Of a DNA stretch of 40,987 nucleotides, positions 1 to 9,120 are shown piece after piece. The stretch's first letter is position 1. Each line of letters starts with the position of its first letter. Origin of the DNA: an uncultured Pirellulaceae bacterium (lineage in GTDB: Bacteria > Planctomycetota > Planctomycetia > Pirellulales > Pirellulaceae); contig CALFWR010000084.1 of assembly GCA_937928555.1 (NCBI GenBank), forward strand, positions 1-40,987. The letters are read 5' to 3'. The translations under genes and the position numbers were made by a program. The notes below the pieces were generated by a model, which had not been told where the DNA came from, did no database searches, and saw only the letters and a program-made list of their open reading frames with translations.

Positions 1-140
1 AGCAAGGGAAAAGCTGAATTTCAACAAGAAATGTGAATCATCCGGTAGACGAAAACCACAGCGATCGTTTCATCGTATCTGAGTCGCTGATCACTGTTGG
101 AACTGATTCTGACGCCCACGCCTCGTGAATAATCCGGGAT
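1..140 (+). repeat. Interspersed inverted-end repeat, subfamily A, cut by window edge
   Basis: The left part of this copy lies outside the window. The right end reads TCGTGAATAATCCGGGAT, the inverse of the element's left end ATCCCGGATTATTCACGA. The interior matches the copy at 40814-40987 in the same orientation and the reverse complement of 28813-29002, with scattered substitutions. No ORF lies inside. It is probably a MITE-like non-autonomous element or another genome-wide interspersed repeat. Confidence 0.8.
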
Positions 141-289
141 CAAAGGGAACAGCATTGGCATCGCGGGGGATAAAACCACAATCTTTCCGAGTCGATGTTG
201 TACGCCCCTGAGCCCACGGGCCTGCGCGCGTTCTCGGCAGTAGTCTAAAATCCGGTATTTCCGACCGCCTTTCGACCCCGGCCAATCTC

Positions 290-1042
290 ATGAAGTCCAT
301 CGATCTCTCTGGCAGAACAGCTTTCATCACCGGCGGCGGCCAGGGCATTGGCTTGGCTATCGCAACTGCCTTGCACGCCGCAGGGGCCAACGTTGCTCTC
401 AATTTCTTTCCCGATCCCGAGGGCAACAACGAAGCCATCGCAGCAGCAGCATGCAAGTCACTGGGCGACAACGCGATCGCCGTCGGTGGCGACGTCCGCA
501 GCCCGGAGCAAATGGCTGCCGCCTGCAAAACGACCGCAGACCAATTCGGCGGCATCGACTTCCTGGTCAACAACGCCGGAATTCTTCGCGACCGGAGCTT
601 CAAAAAAATGTCCTTCGACGAGTGGCAAGCCGTCATCGACACCAACCTGTCGGGCGTGTTCCACTCCTGCAAAGCCGCCCTTGAGCACCTCAAAGAAGAC
701 GGCAGCATCGTCAACGTTGCCTCTCTGTCAGCAGTCACCGGTTTCTTTGGACAAGCCAACTATGCGTCCGCCAAAGCCGGCGTCGTCACACTCACCAAAG
801 TGCTCAGCAAGGAACTTGCCCGCTCCAAAATCCGCGTCAACGCCGTCGCGCCGGGCGTCGTCGACACAGAGATGGGAAAATCGATTCCCGAAGAAAACCG
901 CAAAGCCATGATGACGCAAATTCCGCTGGCTCGTTTCGCCCAGCCCGAAGAGATCGGCAACGTCGTGCTGTTCCTGTGTAGCGACCTGGCATCGTACGTC
1001 ACCGGTCAGACGATTCACGTCAACGGCGGCTGGTGGGCGTAG
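290..1042 (+). CDS. SDR-family 3-oxoacyl-ACP reductase-like protein (FabG-like)
   Basis: This 250-aa protein is a classical short-chain dehydrogenase/reductase that probably reduces a 3-oxoacyl thioester or similar ketone with NAD(P)H in the cytoplasm. The cofactor loop TGGGQGIG is at residues 14-21, NNAG at 94-97, and the Asn-Ser-Tyr-Lys tetrad at N119, S145, Y158 and K162. The C-terminus (VTGQTIHVNGGWWA) is the usual FabG ending, and the length is typical. The ATG at 290 gives exactly the family N-terminus, although no strong ribosome binding site precedes it. No fatty-acid synthesis genes are adjacent, so the substrate is open: fabG itself or one of the many planctomycete paralogues. Confidence 0.9.
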   Translation: MKSIDLSGRTAFITGGGQGIGLAIATALHAAGANVALNFFPDPEGNNEAIAAAACKSLGDNAIAVGGDVRSPEQMAAACKTTADQFGGIDFLVNNAGILRDRSFKKMSFDEWQAVIDTNLSGVFHSCKAALEHLKEDGSIVNVASLSAVTGFFGQANYASAKAGVVTLTKVLSKELARSKIRVNAVAPGVVDTEMGKSIPEENRKAMMTQIPLARFAQPEEIGNVVLFLCSDLASYVTGQTIHVNGGWWA

Positions 1043-1051
1043 GCGTTTTTG

Positions 1052-1107
1052 AGCCGGAATTATTCACGGCGACGGACGTTGATTGCGGTTAAATCCAACC
1101 AAACCTA
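1052..1107 (+). repeat. Truncated left end of the interspersed repeat, subfamily B
   Basis: CCGGAATTATTCACG followed by a GCGACGGACGTTGATTG-like stretch matches the reverse complement of the right part of the element at 39315-39500, including the subfamily-B GGTT after GTTGATTG. Similarity fades near 1107, just before the next gene, and no matching right end is visible. It is a decayed or truncated copy. Confidence 0.6.
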
Positions 1108-1113
1108 ACGAAG

Positions 1114-1398
1114 ATGACCAACCCGTTTGAGTCGCCACAGAGTCAGCCCAAAAAGGTCCGCAAGGAACCTGAAAAGAAGGCGCCGCTTGCGAGGCCAGTG
1201 TATCGCTGGCTTGCCGCGGCGATGGGGATCTTGATGGGTTACTCATCACTAAGAAATATTGCGACCGCTTGGGACACACCCTACTTTGGATCTTTTGTTC
1301 GGGGAGCGATAAGCGGGTTGATGGGTATGGGGTATTTTCTTTGGATCGCAGTTTATGGAACGCTGCCGTTTTTGAAGCGAAAGGGCAAAGATGAGTGA
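1114..1398 (+). CDS. Small membrane protein with N-terminal NPFESP motif
   Basis: A 94-aa protein of unknown function. It begins MTNPFESPQS, a short N-terminal signature shared by many small planctomycete membrane proteins. A Lys-rich stretch follows (residues about 12-24), then two hydrophobic segments at about 32-50 and 68-86, and a basic tail (KRKGKDE). It is the first of a tandem pair: the next gene encodes a similar protein and overlaps its stop codon, so the two are probably translated together. I cannot assign a role. The NPFESP segment may be a cytoplasmic sorting or interaction tag (inference). Confidence 0.75.
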   Translation: MTNPFESPQSQPKKVRKEPEKKAPLARPVYRWLAAAMGILMGYSSLRNIATAWDTPYFGSFVRGAISGLMGMGYFLWIAVYGTLPFLKRKGKDE

Positions 1399-1664
1399 TG
1401 CCTGAGAATCCATTTGAGTCGCCAATGAGCCAGGGCGAGCGAGTGCCACGGGAGTCGTCTCCGGTTAGGAAGCGAGATCCAATCGGTCGAGTCGGGTGGA
1501 GCGTTACCGGCGTGATATGGTTGTGGATGGCGGGAACTTATCTGTATATGTTTTGGGACGAACCAGAGTTCCAATCGTTCTTTTGGTACGGGGCGGCATT
1601 TTTGCTGCTTGCCGTTTGGCACTTTTGGCTGGCGATCGCGGCGCCGTTGGTGAAGAAAAGGTAA
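1398..1664 (+). CDS. Small membrane protein with NPFESP motif, tandem paralogue
   Basis: An 88-aa protein that starts MPENPFESPMS. A polar, charged stretch is followed by two hydrophobic segments (about residues 30-50 and 58-80) and the basic end KKR. The ATG at 1398 overlaps the upstream TGA in the sequence TGATG, a typical translational-coupling arrangement; a GTG three bases earlier is a less likely start. The architecture repeats the preceding gene, including conserved D-x-P-x-F segments between the two hydrophobic stretches (DTPYF and DEPEF), which indicates duplication. Function unknown. Confidence 0.72.
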   Translation: MPENPFESPMSQGERVPRESSPVRKRDPIGRVGWSVTGVIWLWMAGTYLYMFWDEPEFQSFFWYGAAFLLLAVWHFWLAIAAPLVKKR

Positions 1665-1727
1665 CGGCTCAGCACCCGAGGCCTCACGCGTTACCATTTC
1701 CAAAACCATATCGTATCGACCCAGAAC

Positions 1728-2864
1728 TCAGACGTTGGTCCAGCTTCCGCTCTTACCGCTGGCGAGAACGGCGTCGCAGACTTTCTGCGTTTCCAATGCA
1801 TCACGAAAAGTCGGACCCGCAGGCTCGCCCGTCTCGAGGCTTTTGAGGAAATCCGCAACCTGATGAACAAAACTGTGCTCGTAACCAAGGCACAATCCGG
1901 GAACCCACCAGTTGCCAAGATACGGATGGTCGCCATCGGAAACGTGGATGCTTCGCCAACCGCGAACGGTGCCTTCGTCGCGATGACTGAAATACTCCAG
2001 ACGGTTCAGATCGTGAAGGTCCCATCGAAGTGACCCATGCTCGCAGTTGATCTCAAAAGTGTAGAGCGCTTTGTGGCCTCGGGCGTAGCGTGTGGATTCA
2101 AAAACGCCCAGGGAACCATTATCGAAACGGCAGAGGAAGGCACAGGCGTCATCGATTCCGACCGGTTCAACTTTGCCCGTTTCGTTGTGCATTCTTTCCT
2201 TGACGAACGTCTCCGTCATGGCCGAGACGTTGCTGATCGAACCGTTAAGCCAGATCGCCGTGTCGATACAGTGGGCCAGCAGGTCGCCGGTCACGCCACT
2301 GCCGGCGGCTTTGGCATCCAGTCGCCACAGCGCCGCGCCGCCTTGCGGCAAGTCCGAAGAGATCGTCCAGTCCTGGAGGAAGTTGGCACGATAGTGGAAT
2401 ACCTTGCCTAGGTCGCCGGTGTCGATAATGTGCTTGGCAAAAGTGACCGCCGGGATGCGGCGATAGTTGTACCAGACCATGTTCGGCACGCCGGCTTTCT
2501 CGATCGCCTGGCACATGACTTCGCCGTCCTGGGCGTTGATCGCAAGAGGTTTTTCACACAGGACCATCTTTCCTGCTTCAGCGCAGGCGATGGCAATGTC
2601 CTTGTGAAGATTGTTGGGGACGCAAACGTCAACCGCATCGATATCGTCACGAGCGACCAAGGCTTTCCAGTCCGTTTCGACCGACTCATAGCCCCAGTTG
2701 TCAGCGAAAGTCTGGGCCGCATCCGCGTTGCGGGCGCAGATGGCCTTGAGGACCGGTTGATGCTCAAGTTCAAAAAAGCGATTGGCGGTCGTCCACGCAT
2801 TGGTGTGGGCTTTACCCATAAAGCCATAGCCGATCATGCCGATGTTGAGAGGTTTTTTTGCCAT
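1728..2864 (-). CDS. Gfo/Idh/MocA family NAD(P)-dependent oxidoreductase
   Basis: This 378-aa protein oxidises or reduces a sugar, inositol or related polyol using NAD(P). The Rossmann motif GYGFMG lies at residues 12-17 and the family EKP motif at 104-106 (CEKPLAIN), followed by the C-terminal substrate domain. I chose the ATG at 2864 because it places the nucleotide-binding motif at the expected distance; an upstream TTG would only add five residues. Downstream of its start on the same strand lies the sugar isomerase-like gene 2959-3975, transcribed first, and the pair probably acts on the same substrate. The substrate cannot be read from sequence alone. Confidence 0.92.
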   Translation of the reverse strand: MAKKPLNIGMIGYGFMGKAHTNAWTTANRFFELEHQPVLKAICARNADAAQTFADNWGYESVETDWKALVARDDIDAVDVCVPNNLHKDIAIACAEAGKMVLCEKPLAINAQDGEVMCQAIEKAGVPNMVWYNYRRIPAVTFAKHIIDTGDLGKVFHYRANFLQDWTISSDLPQGGAALWRLDAKAAGSGVTGDLLAHCIDTAIWLNGSISNVSAMTETFVKERMHNETGKVEPVGIDDACAFLCRFDNGSLGVFESTRYARGHKALYTFEINCEHGSLRWDLHDLNRLEYFSHRDEGTVRGWRSIHVSDGDHPYLGNWWVPGLCLGYEHSFVHQVADFLKSLETGEPAGPTFRDALETQKVCDAVLASGKSGSWTNV

Positions 2865-2958
2865 TGTTTTTTGATTCAAGGTTTAATGAAAATTGCAGGC
2901 AGATTAGCCCGGATTAGAGGCGTTTGGCAGTTGTATGCTGTCCAAAAAAAGGCAACCG

Positions 2959-3975
2959 TTATGCGTTGTCGCGGACATCGACCATCGCGGCAAGAATGGT
3001 ATTCCAGGTTTGTTGATCGGTGAGCATTTCATTGGGGAACATGCAACCGTCCCAGCAGATGTGCTTCATCCCGCGACTAGCGTGGTCTTTGAGCCAGTAG
3101 GTGGAGCAGCGGGTGATGTCGAGCCTTCCGGCCGGATCGTCGGCAGGGCAGTGTTTGCCGGTTTTGTCGTGATCGCCGGAGCCTTTGACGGTGCCGTCGT
3201 TTTGGGCAACGTGAAAGTCATAGGTCCAGGGACGGAGTTTTTCGGTCATCGATTCGTAGGCCGGCCAGAATTCTTCGTCGCTGTGGTCCGGGGAAAGGAC
3301 AGCATGTTCGGCCGCGTTGACGCCCAGCAGATACAAATAGGTATGGGCAAGGTCAGCTTGAAAGCCAACAGTGCCGGGCATGTCGACCGCTTCGAGCAAG
3401 TCCAGCATGTCCTTCCATGAGTGCATCCCCCCCCAGCAGACTTCGCCTTCGGCGGCAAGGACTTCGCCGTGATCCGCGGCGATCTTTCCGGCTTCGCGAA
3501 ACGTGTCGGCGATCTTTTTGGAGTTCCCTTTGGGGTCGGCGGCCCAATCACTGACACCGCTGGCTGAATCGATACGAATCAGGCCGTATTTCCGGACGCC
3601 GTGTTCACGAAGCTTGCCACCGATTCGGCAGGCGACTTTGACGGCCCGGATAAAGTTGCTTCGCTCGAGTTCGGTTCCCATCGCCGGTCCACCGACGGTT
3701 CCGTCCCAAACGGGCGCAACGAGCGAGCCAACGTTGAGATCCTTTGCCGCGATTTTATCGCCCAGCTGATTGATGGCCCCGTCGTCGGCGTCGGGATCAA
3801 AGTGAGGATGGAACAAAAACAGATCGACACCATCGAAGCGATTGTCTCCGGCGCGGGCGCCAGCGGTCAGTTCCAACATCGTGTCCAAGTCAATGTCGGG
3901 TTCGTCGCCGCCCTGGCTGGCTTTTCCGACCAGACCCGGCCACATGGCATTGTGAAGCTTGAGTTTGTCAGCCAT
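2959..3975 (-). CDS. Sugar phosphate isomerase/epimerase-like TIM barrel protein
   Basis: A 338-aa protein of the xylose-isomerase-like TIM barrel superfamily, with acidic and histidine motifs expected for a metal site: [32 protein letters not shown] and [12 protein letters not shown]. The start at 3975 ([18 protein letters not shown]) matches the N-terminus I associate with planctomycete members; the longer reading from 4050 adds 25 residues of unlikely composition. It lies about 95 bases upstream of the Gfo/Idh/MocA gene on the same strand, a common pairing in sugar or inositol catabolism. The exact substrate is unknown. Confidence 0.85.
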   Translation of the reverse strand: MADKLKLHNAMWPGLVGKASQGGDEPDIDLDTMLELTAGARAGDNRFDGVDLFLFHPHFDPDADDGAINQLGDKIAAKDLNVGSLVAPVWDGTVGGPAMGTELERSNFIRAVKVACRIGGKLREHGVRKYGLIRIDSASGVSDWAADPKGNSKKIADTFREAGKIAADHGEVLAAEGEVCWGGMHSWKDMLDLLEAVDMPGTVGFQADLAHTYLYLLGVNAAEHAVLSPDHSDEEFWPAYESMTEKLRPWTYDFHVAQNDGTVKGSGDHDKTGKHCPADDPAGRLDITRCSTYWLKDHASRGMKHICWDGCMFPNEMLTDQQTWNTILAAMVDVRDNA

Positions 3976-4070
3976 CTTGTTTGCGTGGATGTGAGCAATG
4001 GTTACCAAATGAAGTTCCCATGTTTTAAGTCCGCCGCGTGGCGATCGCAACTTGATGGAGGAAAAAACAA

Positions 4071-4568
4071 ATGACGACGCTGGCTGATTTCGAGATTTTT
4101 CCGCACGAGCACTTCATGAAACTTGCTCTACAGCAGGCTCGCGCCGCCCGGGAGCTTGATGAAGTGCCCGTGGGGGCGGTCATTCATCGGGGCGGGCGTG
4201 TCATCGGCGCAGCCCACAACCTGACCCGGCAGCTTCGCGACCCGACGGCCCACGCAGAGATGCTTTCGATCACCCAGGCGGCCGAAGCGATTGGCGACTG
4301 GCGGCTGACCGATTGTGTGATGTACGTGACCTTGGAACCGTGTTCGATGTGTGCCGGGGCGATCATCAATGCTCGCTTGCCGATGGTCGTCTATGGGGCG
4401 GTCGATCCGAAGGGCGGTGCTGTTTCGTCGCTGTACGAATTGTTGAATGATTCGCGTTTGAATCACAAAGCCGAAACCGTTGGCGGGGTCTTGAGCAACG
4501 AGTGCGGCCAGATTTTGACTGATTTTTTTCGATCCAAGCGGAAAAAAAGCGGCGACCAAGATCCATGA
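4071..4568 (+). CDS. tadA: tRNA-specific adenosine deaminase TadA
   Basis: A 165-aa zinc deaminase that converts adenosine-34 of tRNA-Arg(ACG) to inosine. The catalytic zinc motif is intact: H61-A-E63 in TAHAEM and PCSMCAGA with C91 and C94. The family segments PVGAVI and [17 protein letters not shown] are also present. GGAGG lies nine bases before the ATG at 4071 and fixes the start. The C-terminus ends in a basic stretch (FRSKRKKSG), as in many TadA proteins. The gene is divergent from the isomerase-like gene, with a short spacer that must hold both promoters. Confidence 0.95.
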   Translation: MTTLADFEIFPHEHFMKLALQQARAARELDEVPVGAVIHRGGRVIGAAHNLTRQLRDPTAHAEMLSITQAAEAIGDWRLTDCVMYVTLEPCSMCAGAIINARLPMVVYGAVDPKGGAVSSLYELLNDSRLNHKAETVGGVLSNECGQILTDFFRSKRKKSGDQDP

Positions 4569-4660
4569 AGCCAACCAGATAGCGGCCCGTTAACTCTTGC
4601 GAGGTGCCGCAGAGCGGAGATAATTAACGATCCCTTCGAAGATCAATTTATTGAACATGG

Positions 4661-7600
4661 ATGATGCCGTTGCGCTGCCCCGCCTTTTCGAATTTCGTTC
4701 GGCTATTTGACCGGGCCTGTGGTCGGTTCGTGGTCGGCTGTGCGCTAGTTTCCTGTGCCGCGCTGCTGTTCATCGGCTGCAACAACAAAACCAAAAAGGC
4801 CAAACCCCAATTCGCACTGCCCGCTGACGGTGCCTACGATGCCAGCGAAGAAGAAGTAAACTTTAACGTCCAGTCCATTCTCGATGAATCCGCGGCGCGT
4901 GACAAAACGCGGCACGAGGTCGAAGACAAGCTGAAGAAACTGGGCGTGTTTCTGGCAAGGCGACTTTCCAACGTCAGCCCCCCGGTTCCCGAATTCATCG
5001 CCGACAACTTTGTGGGATTCGGCGTCGATGCGGAAAAAATGTCCCAGCGGTACAACGAAGACCACGTTGTCGTTGGGCGATGGCAGGCGAGCGAATCGGC
5101 ACCTCAGTTTTCCGAAAACGGAGCCATCCTCGAGTTCACAGACAATGTGCTGGGCAAGTGGGAGCGGGCCAATCAGTTCGGCATCGAATTCAAGTTGTAC
5201 AAAATCAACGAAGATCGCGAGAGCGGTTACGTGACAGCCAGCATAGTCGCAGAGACGTTTGGCCAAACTGGAGACCGGACGGGCTTGCAGGCGACGTCGC
5301 TGTGGGAGACGCGATGGAAGCAAAATCCTGACCAAACCGACCTGATGCTGGACCGGATCAAAGTCATAGGTCGCGAAGAGATCGGAATCAGAGCCTCAGG
5401 CGGGCAGCTTCTTCAGGACAGCACAGTTTCGATTTTTGCCGGCTGTGATCGATACGCGAAACAGCTCAGGTACGGACTCGATCAGTGGGCCCGGCATATT
5501 CCCGGGTTGGATATCGTTGGCAACAACGGCGTTGCCGTCGGAGATATCAACGGCGATGGCCTGGATGATCTTTATCTGTGCGAGCCCCATGGGTTACCCA
5601 ATCTGTTGCTGGTTCAGAATCCCGATGGAACCGTTCGCGACGTGAGCGCCAAAGCGGGGCTTGATTTGCTTGATGAAACACGTGCGGCACTGATTGTAGA
5701 TCTGGACAACGATTCAAATCGCGATATCGCGATCGCGACCGACCGGCAACTGCTGCTTTACTCCAACGACGGATCGGGAAAGTTTCGACTGGAAAGAGAA
5801 ATGGCCATCGGTTTCGACGGTCACAGCCTGGCGGCGGCCGATTTCGACCAGGACGGAGACCTTGATCTTTTCGTTTGCAAATACAAGGCGTTACCGGTGC
5901 AGTCAGACGTCTTTTTCATCCCCAAGCAGTTGCACAACTGCCAGTCAGGCGCTCGCAATTTGATGTTGCGCAATGATGAAGGCTGGATTTTCAATGACGT
6001 CACCGAACAGGTGGGGCTTACTGAATCCAATGACGGGCACACGCGCAGTGCAGTGTTTGTCGACTTCGATCTTGATGGCGATCAGGACTTGCTGGTGTCC
6101 AATGAGTTTGCCAGCCCAAGGCTGTTCGAGAATCAATCTGGCTGGTTTTCTGACGCGACCGCGAAAATTGACGACGCGACAGAGAAGATTGAACTTGCCC
6201 GCCCATCACGCAATCGGAGCGTTTCATTCGGTCAGTTCAACAGCGACGGCAAGCCAGACCTGTTCATTGGCACCGATGTTTCAAATGATGCTTTCCGCAC
6301 GATTCTTGCCGCCAGTTCAGAAATCGAAAATCTCTCCCAGGGCTACGTCGCGTCGGAAAAGACCCAGTCGTCGGTCTGGTTTTCGACGCCCCTTACAGAG
6401 GCCGACAATGAAAAAAAGGTTCCAGCAAAATATGATCCGTGGCCGCTGCCCTCTCCGATCTTTGCCTCTGGGTCAACGAATTCGACTTTGGCGGCCGATC
6501 TGAACAATGACGGACTGGATGAAATTTTCGTCACCAACGGGTACCTCTCACGCGCCAGCCAAAGTGATGTCGAAGCCTCATGGCGGCGCAGCGTTGCAGA
6601 GTTTGCAGGTGCTGGATCAGGGAACGTCGGCGAGCCGCTGCGTAAATTGGGCCATGCCTATGCCGATTTGATTCGGAGCGGTTTTTCGTTTGGTGGCAAC
6701 CAGCGGAATCGATGTTATCTGAATCTGGGCAGGATCGGGTTTGCGAATTTTTCAGCTGCATCAGGGATCGACCTGCTCAATGATGCAAGAGCTTTGGCAG
6801 CCACCGATTGGGACGGCGATGGCGATCTGGATATCGTGATGACATCCAGGACCGGACCACGACTGAGGATCCTCTGCAATCAGCTCGAAACAGAAAACAA
6901 AAGCCTGCGACTGCTGCTGCGGGGTACCGTTTCCAACCGTGATGCAATTGGTTCGCGCGTGGAAGTATTTGTTGACGACAGGACGACTCCCAGAGTTGCA
7001 TCGGTGACCGCAGGTTCGGGAAATCTTTCGCAGTCCACTAACCGGCTGCGGATCGGGCTGGGCGATGCGAAAAAGATCAACAAGGTCCGTGTCGTTTGGC
7101 CCAATGGCAAGTCGACCGACTACAAAGGAATGCTTCCCGGTCGATCCTACGAACTGGTCGAAGGCAACGACAAACCCGCGGAACGTTCAGGAGTCCGATT
7201 TGATTTAGCGATCAAGCCCGGTTGGGTTGAAGAGAACCGGGAAAGGCCAAACATGGATCGCACGGTGTTCTTTCCCAAGGGCGTATTGCCCAAGATTTCC
7301 ATTCGACGCGACAACGAGTGGTTCGAAGTCAAAAACACTCCCGGCCGCTCATTGTTGGCGATCTTTCATACCGGCTCGGGGATCTCCGAATCAAAGCTCA
7401 ATGAGTTTGGCAAACGCAACGAGTATCTCGCCGAAGCAGGTGTCGACTGCGTTTCGATCTTTTGTCAGGCCGGCAGCGAGCATGCCACCGACATGGACTC
7501 TCTCCAGGATCGATGCAGCCAGGTACTGGAGTCAGCTCAATGGCCGTGGCCGGGAGGTGTTGCATCAAAAGCAAGTCTCAAGAAAACCGAATTGGCATTC

Positions 7601-8998
7601 GGTGACTGGTTTTCATCCGGAGTGTTGCCCGAGTTTCCGTTTGCAGTCCTGATGGACGATCATTCCACAGTAAAGGCGTTGTATCGTGGCAGTGAACTTG
7701 CGGTGCGGACCGTTTTTGACGATCGAATGTTGTTTCAGGCGGTGTCCTTGCCGGAACTGCAGAAACTCTCTGGCATCGAAGGACATTGGGCGTGGCCACG
7801 GACCTCCACCAAACTGACCCGGCTGAAAGAGCGGTTGATTGCCCTTGGGCTGGACAGCGAAGCAAAGCGGTTGAACACTGCCAGCATTCCTGAAACAGCA
7901 TTGAACCTTGCTCTGCACGGGGTCGAATTGGCTTCACGCGGCGAGGAAGTCAACGCCGCAGAGTTCTTCGATCGAGCCATCGCCTTGGATCCCGGCTGCA
8001 TTTTTGCTCACCTGCGAAAAGGCAGATTGCTCCTCATGGCGGGATCAAAAAAGAATGTCGTCGGCGGCCCCAAAACAACACCTGAAATGAAAAAGAAGTT
8101 CCTCGAAAACGCCGTGGCTGCTTTTGAAGACGCCTTGAAACTGGACGCAAATTCGTCCAAAGCACTGATGGGTTTCGCGGATGCAAAACTGGAGCTTAAT
8201 GAGATCAATCCGGCGATCGATCGGCTGTTGGAATACATCAACCGAAATGAAAATGCAGACGCTGCGGTCTACGCCAACCTTGGACGGCTTCTGTTCAAAC
8301 GGAAGCGGTATATCGAATCGGCAGAACACCTGACAGCGGCTTTTGATCGCCATCCAACGTTGCCCTATGTCGCCGGTGACCTTGGTTTTCTTTATCTCAG
8401 TGCCGGTGAGTTCTCGCAGGGGAGAAAATTCCTTCGGTTGGCCAATCGGCTTCAACCAAGCGAACAGAGCCTTGTTCGTTTTCTGGCCGAATCAGAATTC
8501 GCGTTGGGGAATTACAACCGGGCTTTGGAGCTTTTGGAACGAGTGATCGACGAATCACCGAATCAGCTTCGGCCAAAGCAGATGGTTGTCTGGCTGCTGG
8601 CGACAAGCCCCTACGAGTCACTCCGCGACGGAACCCGGGCGGTCGAGATGATTCTGCCGATGCTGAAGCTGTATGAGGAATCGTCCGCAACAATGGAAAT
8701 TGCAGCGGCCTGTTTTGCGGAAGTGGGAGACTTTACCCAGGCGGTCGAATACCAAAAGAAAGCAATCGAGTTGGTGCGACAGGAAAAGTCATCCGACATC
8801 TACACCCAGACGCAAAAGACAGGGCTACGCGAGCGGTTGCAGCTTTTTCGTCGACGGGTTCCCTACCGCACCGAAGAGCAGTCGCAAATCCCGATCGCCC
8901 AGGTCGGAAATCGAAACCCCGTCGGCTCAGCCCAATCATCGGCACCAACGGCGACATCGGCTTCGCCGCCCGATGGTGGAAGCGACCCAAATCTTTGA
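4661..8998 (+). CDS. Giant FG-GAP / ASPIC-UnbV / TPR lipoprotein
   Basis: This 1445-aa protein is probably secreted and lipid-anchored: a hydrophobic N-terminus ends in the lipobox-like LLFIGC with the cysteine at residue 40. From about 295 to 725 it carries repeated calcium-loop FG-GAP/VCBS motifs (DINGDGLDD, DLDNDSNRD, DFDQDGDLD, DFDLDGDQD, DLNNDGLDE, DWDGDGDLD). An ASPIC/UnbV domain follows at about 765-835 (IGSRVEV, VVWPNGKSTDY). Residues 890-1040 look like a thioredoxin/peroxiredoxin-fold remnant, and 1080-1385 hold TPR repeats. Such multidomain proteins are typical of planctomycetes, where they are usually uncharacterised surface or periplasmic binding proteins. The start is the first of two adjacent ATGs. 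Confidence 0.85.
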   Translation: MMPLRCPAFSNFVRLFDRACGRFVVGCALVSCAALLFIGCNNKTKKAKPQFALPADGAYDASEEEVNFNVQSILDESAARDKTRHEVEDKLKKLGVFLARRLSNVSPPVPEFIADNFVGFGVDAEKMSQRYNEDHVVVGRWQASESAPQFSENGAILEFTDNVLGKWERANQFGIEFKLYKINEDRESGYVTASIVAETFGQTGDRTGLQATSLWETRWKQNPDQTDLMLDRIKVIGREEIGIRASGGQLLQDSTVSIFAGCDRYAKQLRYGLDQWARHIPGLDIVGNNGVAVGDINGDGLDDLYLCEPHGLPNLLLVQNPDGTVRDVSAKAGLDLLDETRAALIVDLDNDSNRDIAIATDRQLLLYSNDGSGKFRLEREMAIGFDGHSLAAADFDQDGDLDLFVCKYKALPVQSDVFFIPKQLHNCQSGARNLMLRNDEGWIFNDVTEQVGLTESNDGHTRSAVFVDFDLDGDQDLLVSNEFASPRLFENQSGWFSDATAKIDDATEKIELARPSRNRSVSFGQFNSDGKPDLFIGTDVSNDAFRTILAASSEIENLSQGYVASEKTQSSVWFSTPLTEADNEKKVPAKYDPWPLPSPIFASGSTNSTLAADLNNDGLDEIFVTNGYLSRASQSDVEASWRRSVAEFAGAGSGNVGEPLRKLGHAYADLIRSGFSFGGNQRNRCYLNLGRIGFANFSAASGIDLLNDARALAATDWDGDGDLDIVMTSRTGPRLRILCNQLETENKSLRLLLRGTVSNRDAIGSRVEVFVDDRTTPRVASVTAGSGNLSQSTNRLRIGLGDAKKINKVRVVWPNGKSTDYKGMLPGRSYELVEGNDKPAERSGVRFDLAIKPGWVEENRERPNMDRTVFFPKGVLPKISIRRDNEWFEVKNTPGRSLLAIFHTGSGISESKLNEFGKRNEYLAEAGVDCVSIFCQAGSEHATDMDSLQDRCSQVLESAQWPWPGGVASKASLKKTELAFGDWFSSGVLPEFPFAVLMDDHSTVKALYRGSELAVRTVFDDRMLFQAVSLPELQKLSGIEGHWAWPRTSTKLTRLKERLIALGLDSEAKRLNTASIPETALNLALHGVELASRGEEVNAAEFFDRAIALDPGCIFAHLRKGRLLLMAGSKKNVVGGPKTTPEMKKKFLENAVAAFEDALKLDANSSKALMGFADAKLELNEINPAIDRLLEYINRNENADAAVYANLGRLLFKRKRYIESAEHLTAAFDRHPTLPYVAGDLGFLYLSAGEFSQGRKFLRLANRLQPSEQSLVRFLAESEFALGNYNRALELLERVIDESPNQLRPKQMVVWLLATSPYESLRDGTRAVEMILPMLKLYEESSATMEIAAACFAEVGDFTQAVEYQKKAIELVRQEKSSDIYTQTQKTGLRERLQLFRRRVPYRTEEQSQIPIAQVGNRNPVGSAQSSAPTATSASPPDGGSDPNL

Positions 8999-9120
8999 TT
9001 TACTTTCTGCCTGAAATTTGTGGATGCTTGCCGCGACGGTTCCCAATTTGACGTCGATCGGGATAGAATCTTGATCCCTGTCCGGCAGCAGCCGCTCACC
9101 GGCATTCACGCAGAGACGCA

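Noticed and set aside
1..121. Possible circular sequence or terminal redundancy
   Set aside because: The two ends align but with many substitutions, so they are different copies of a dispersed repeat.
2906..2920. TTAGCCCGGATTAGAGG as a further copy of the repeat end
   Set aside because: Only CCCGGATTA matches; the TTCACGA part is missing and no second end is nearby.
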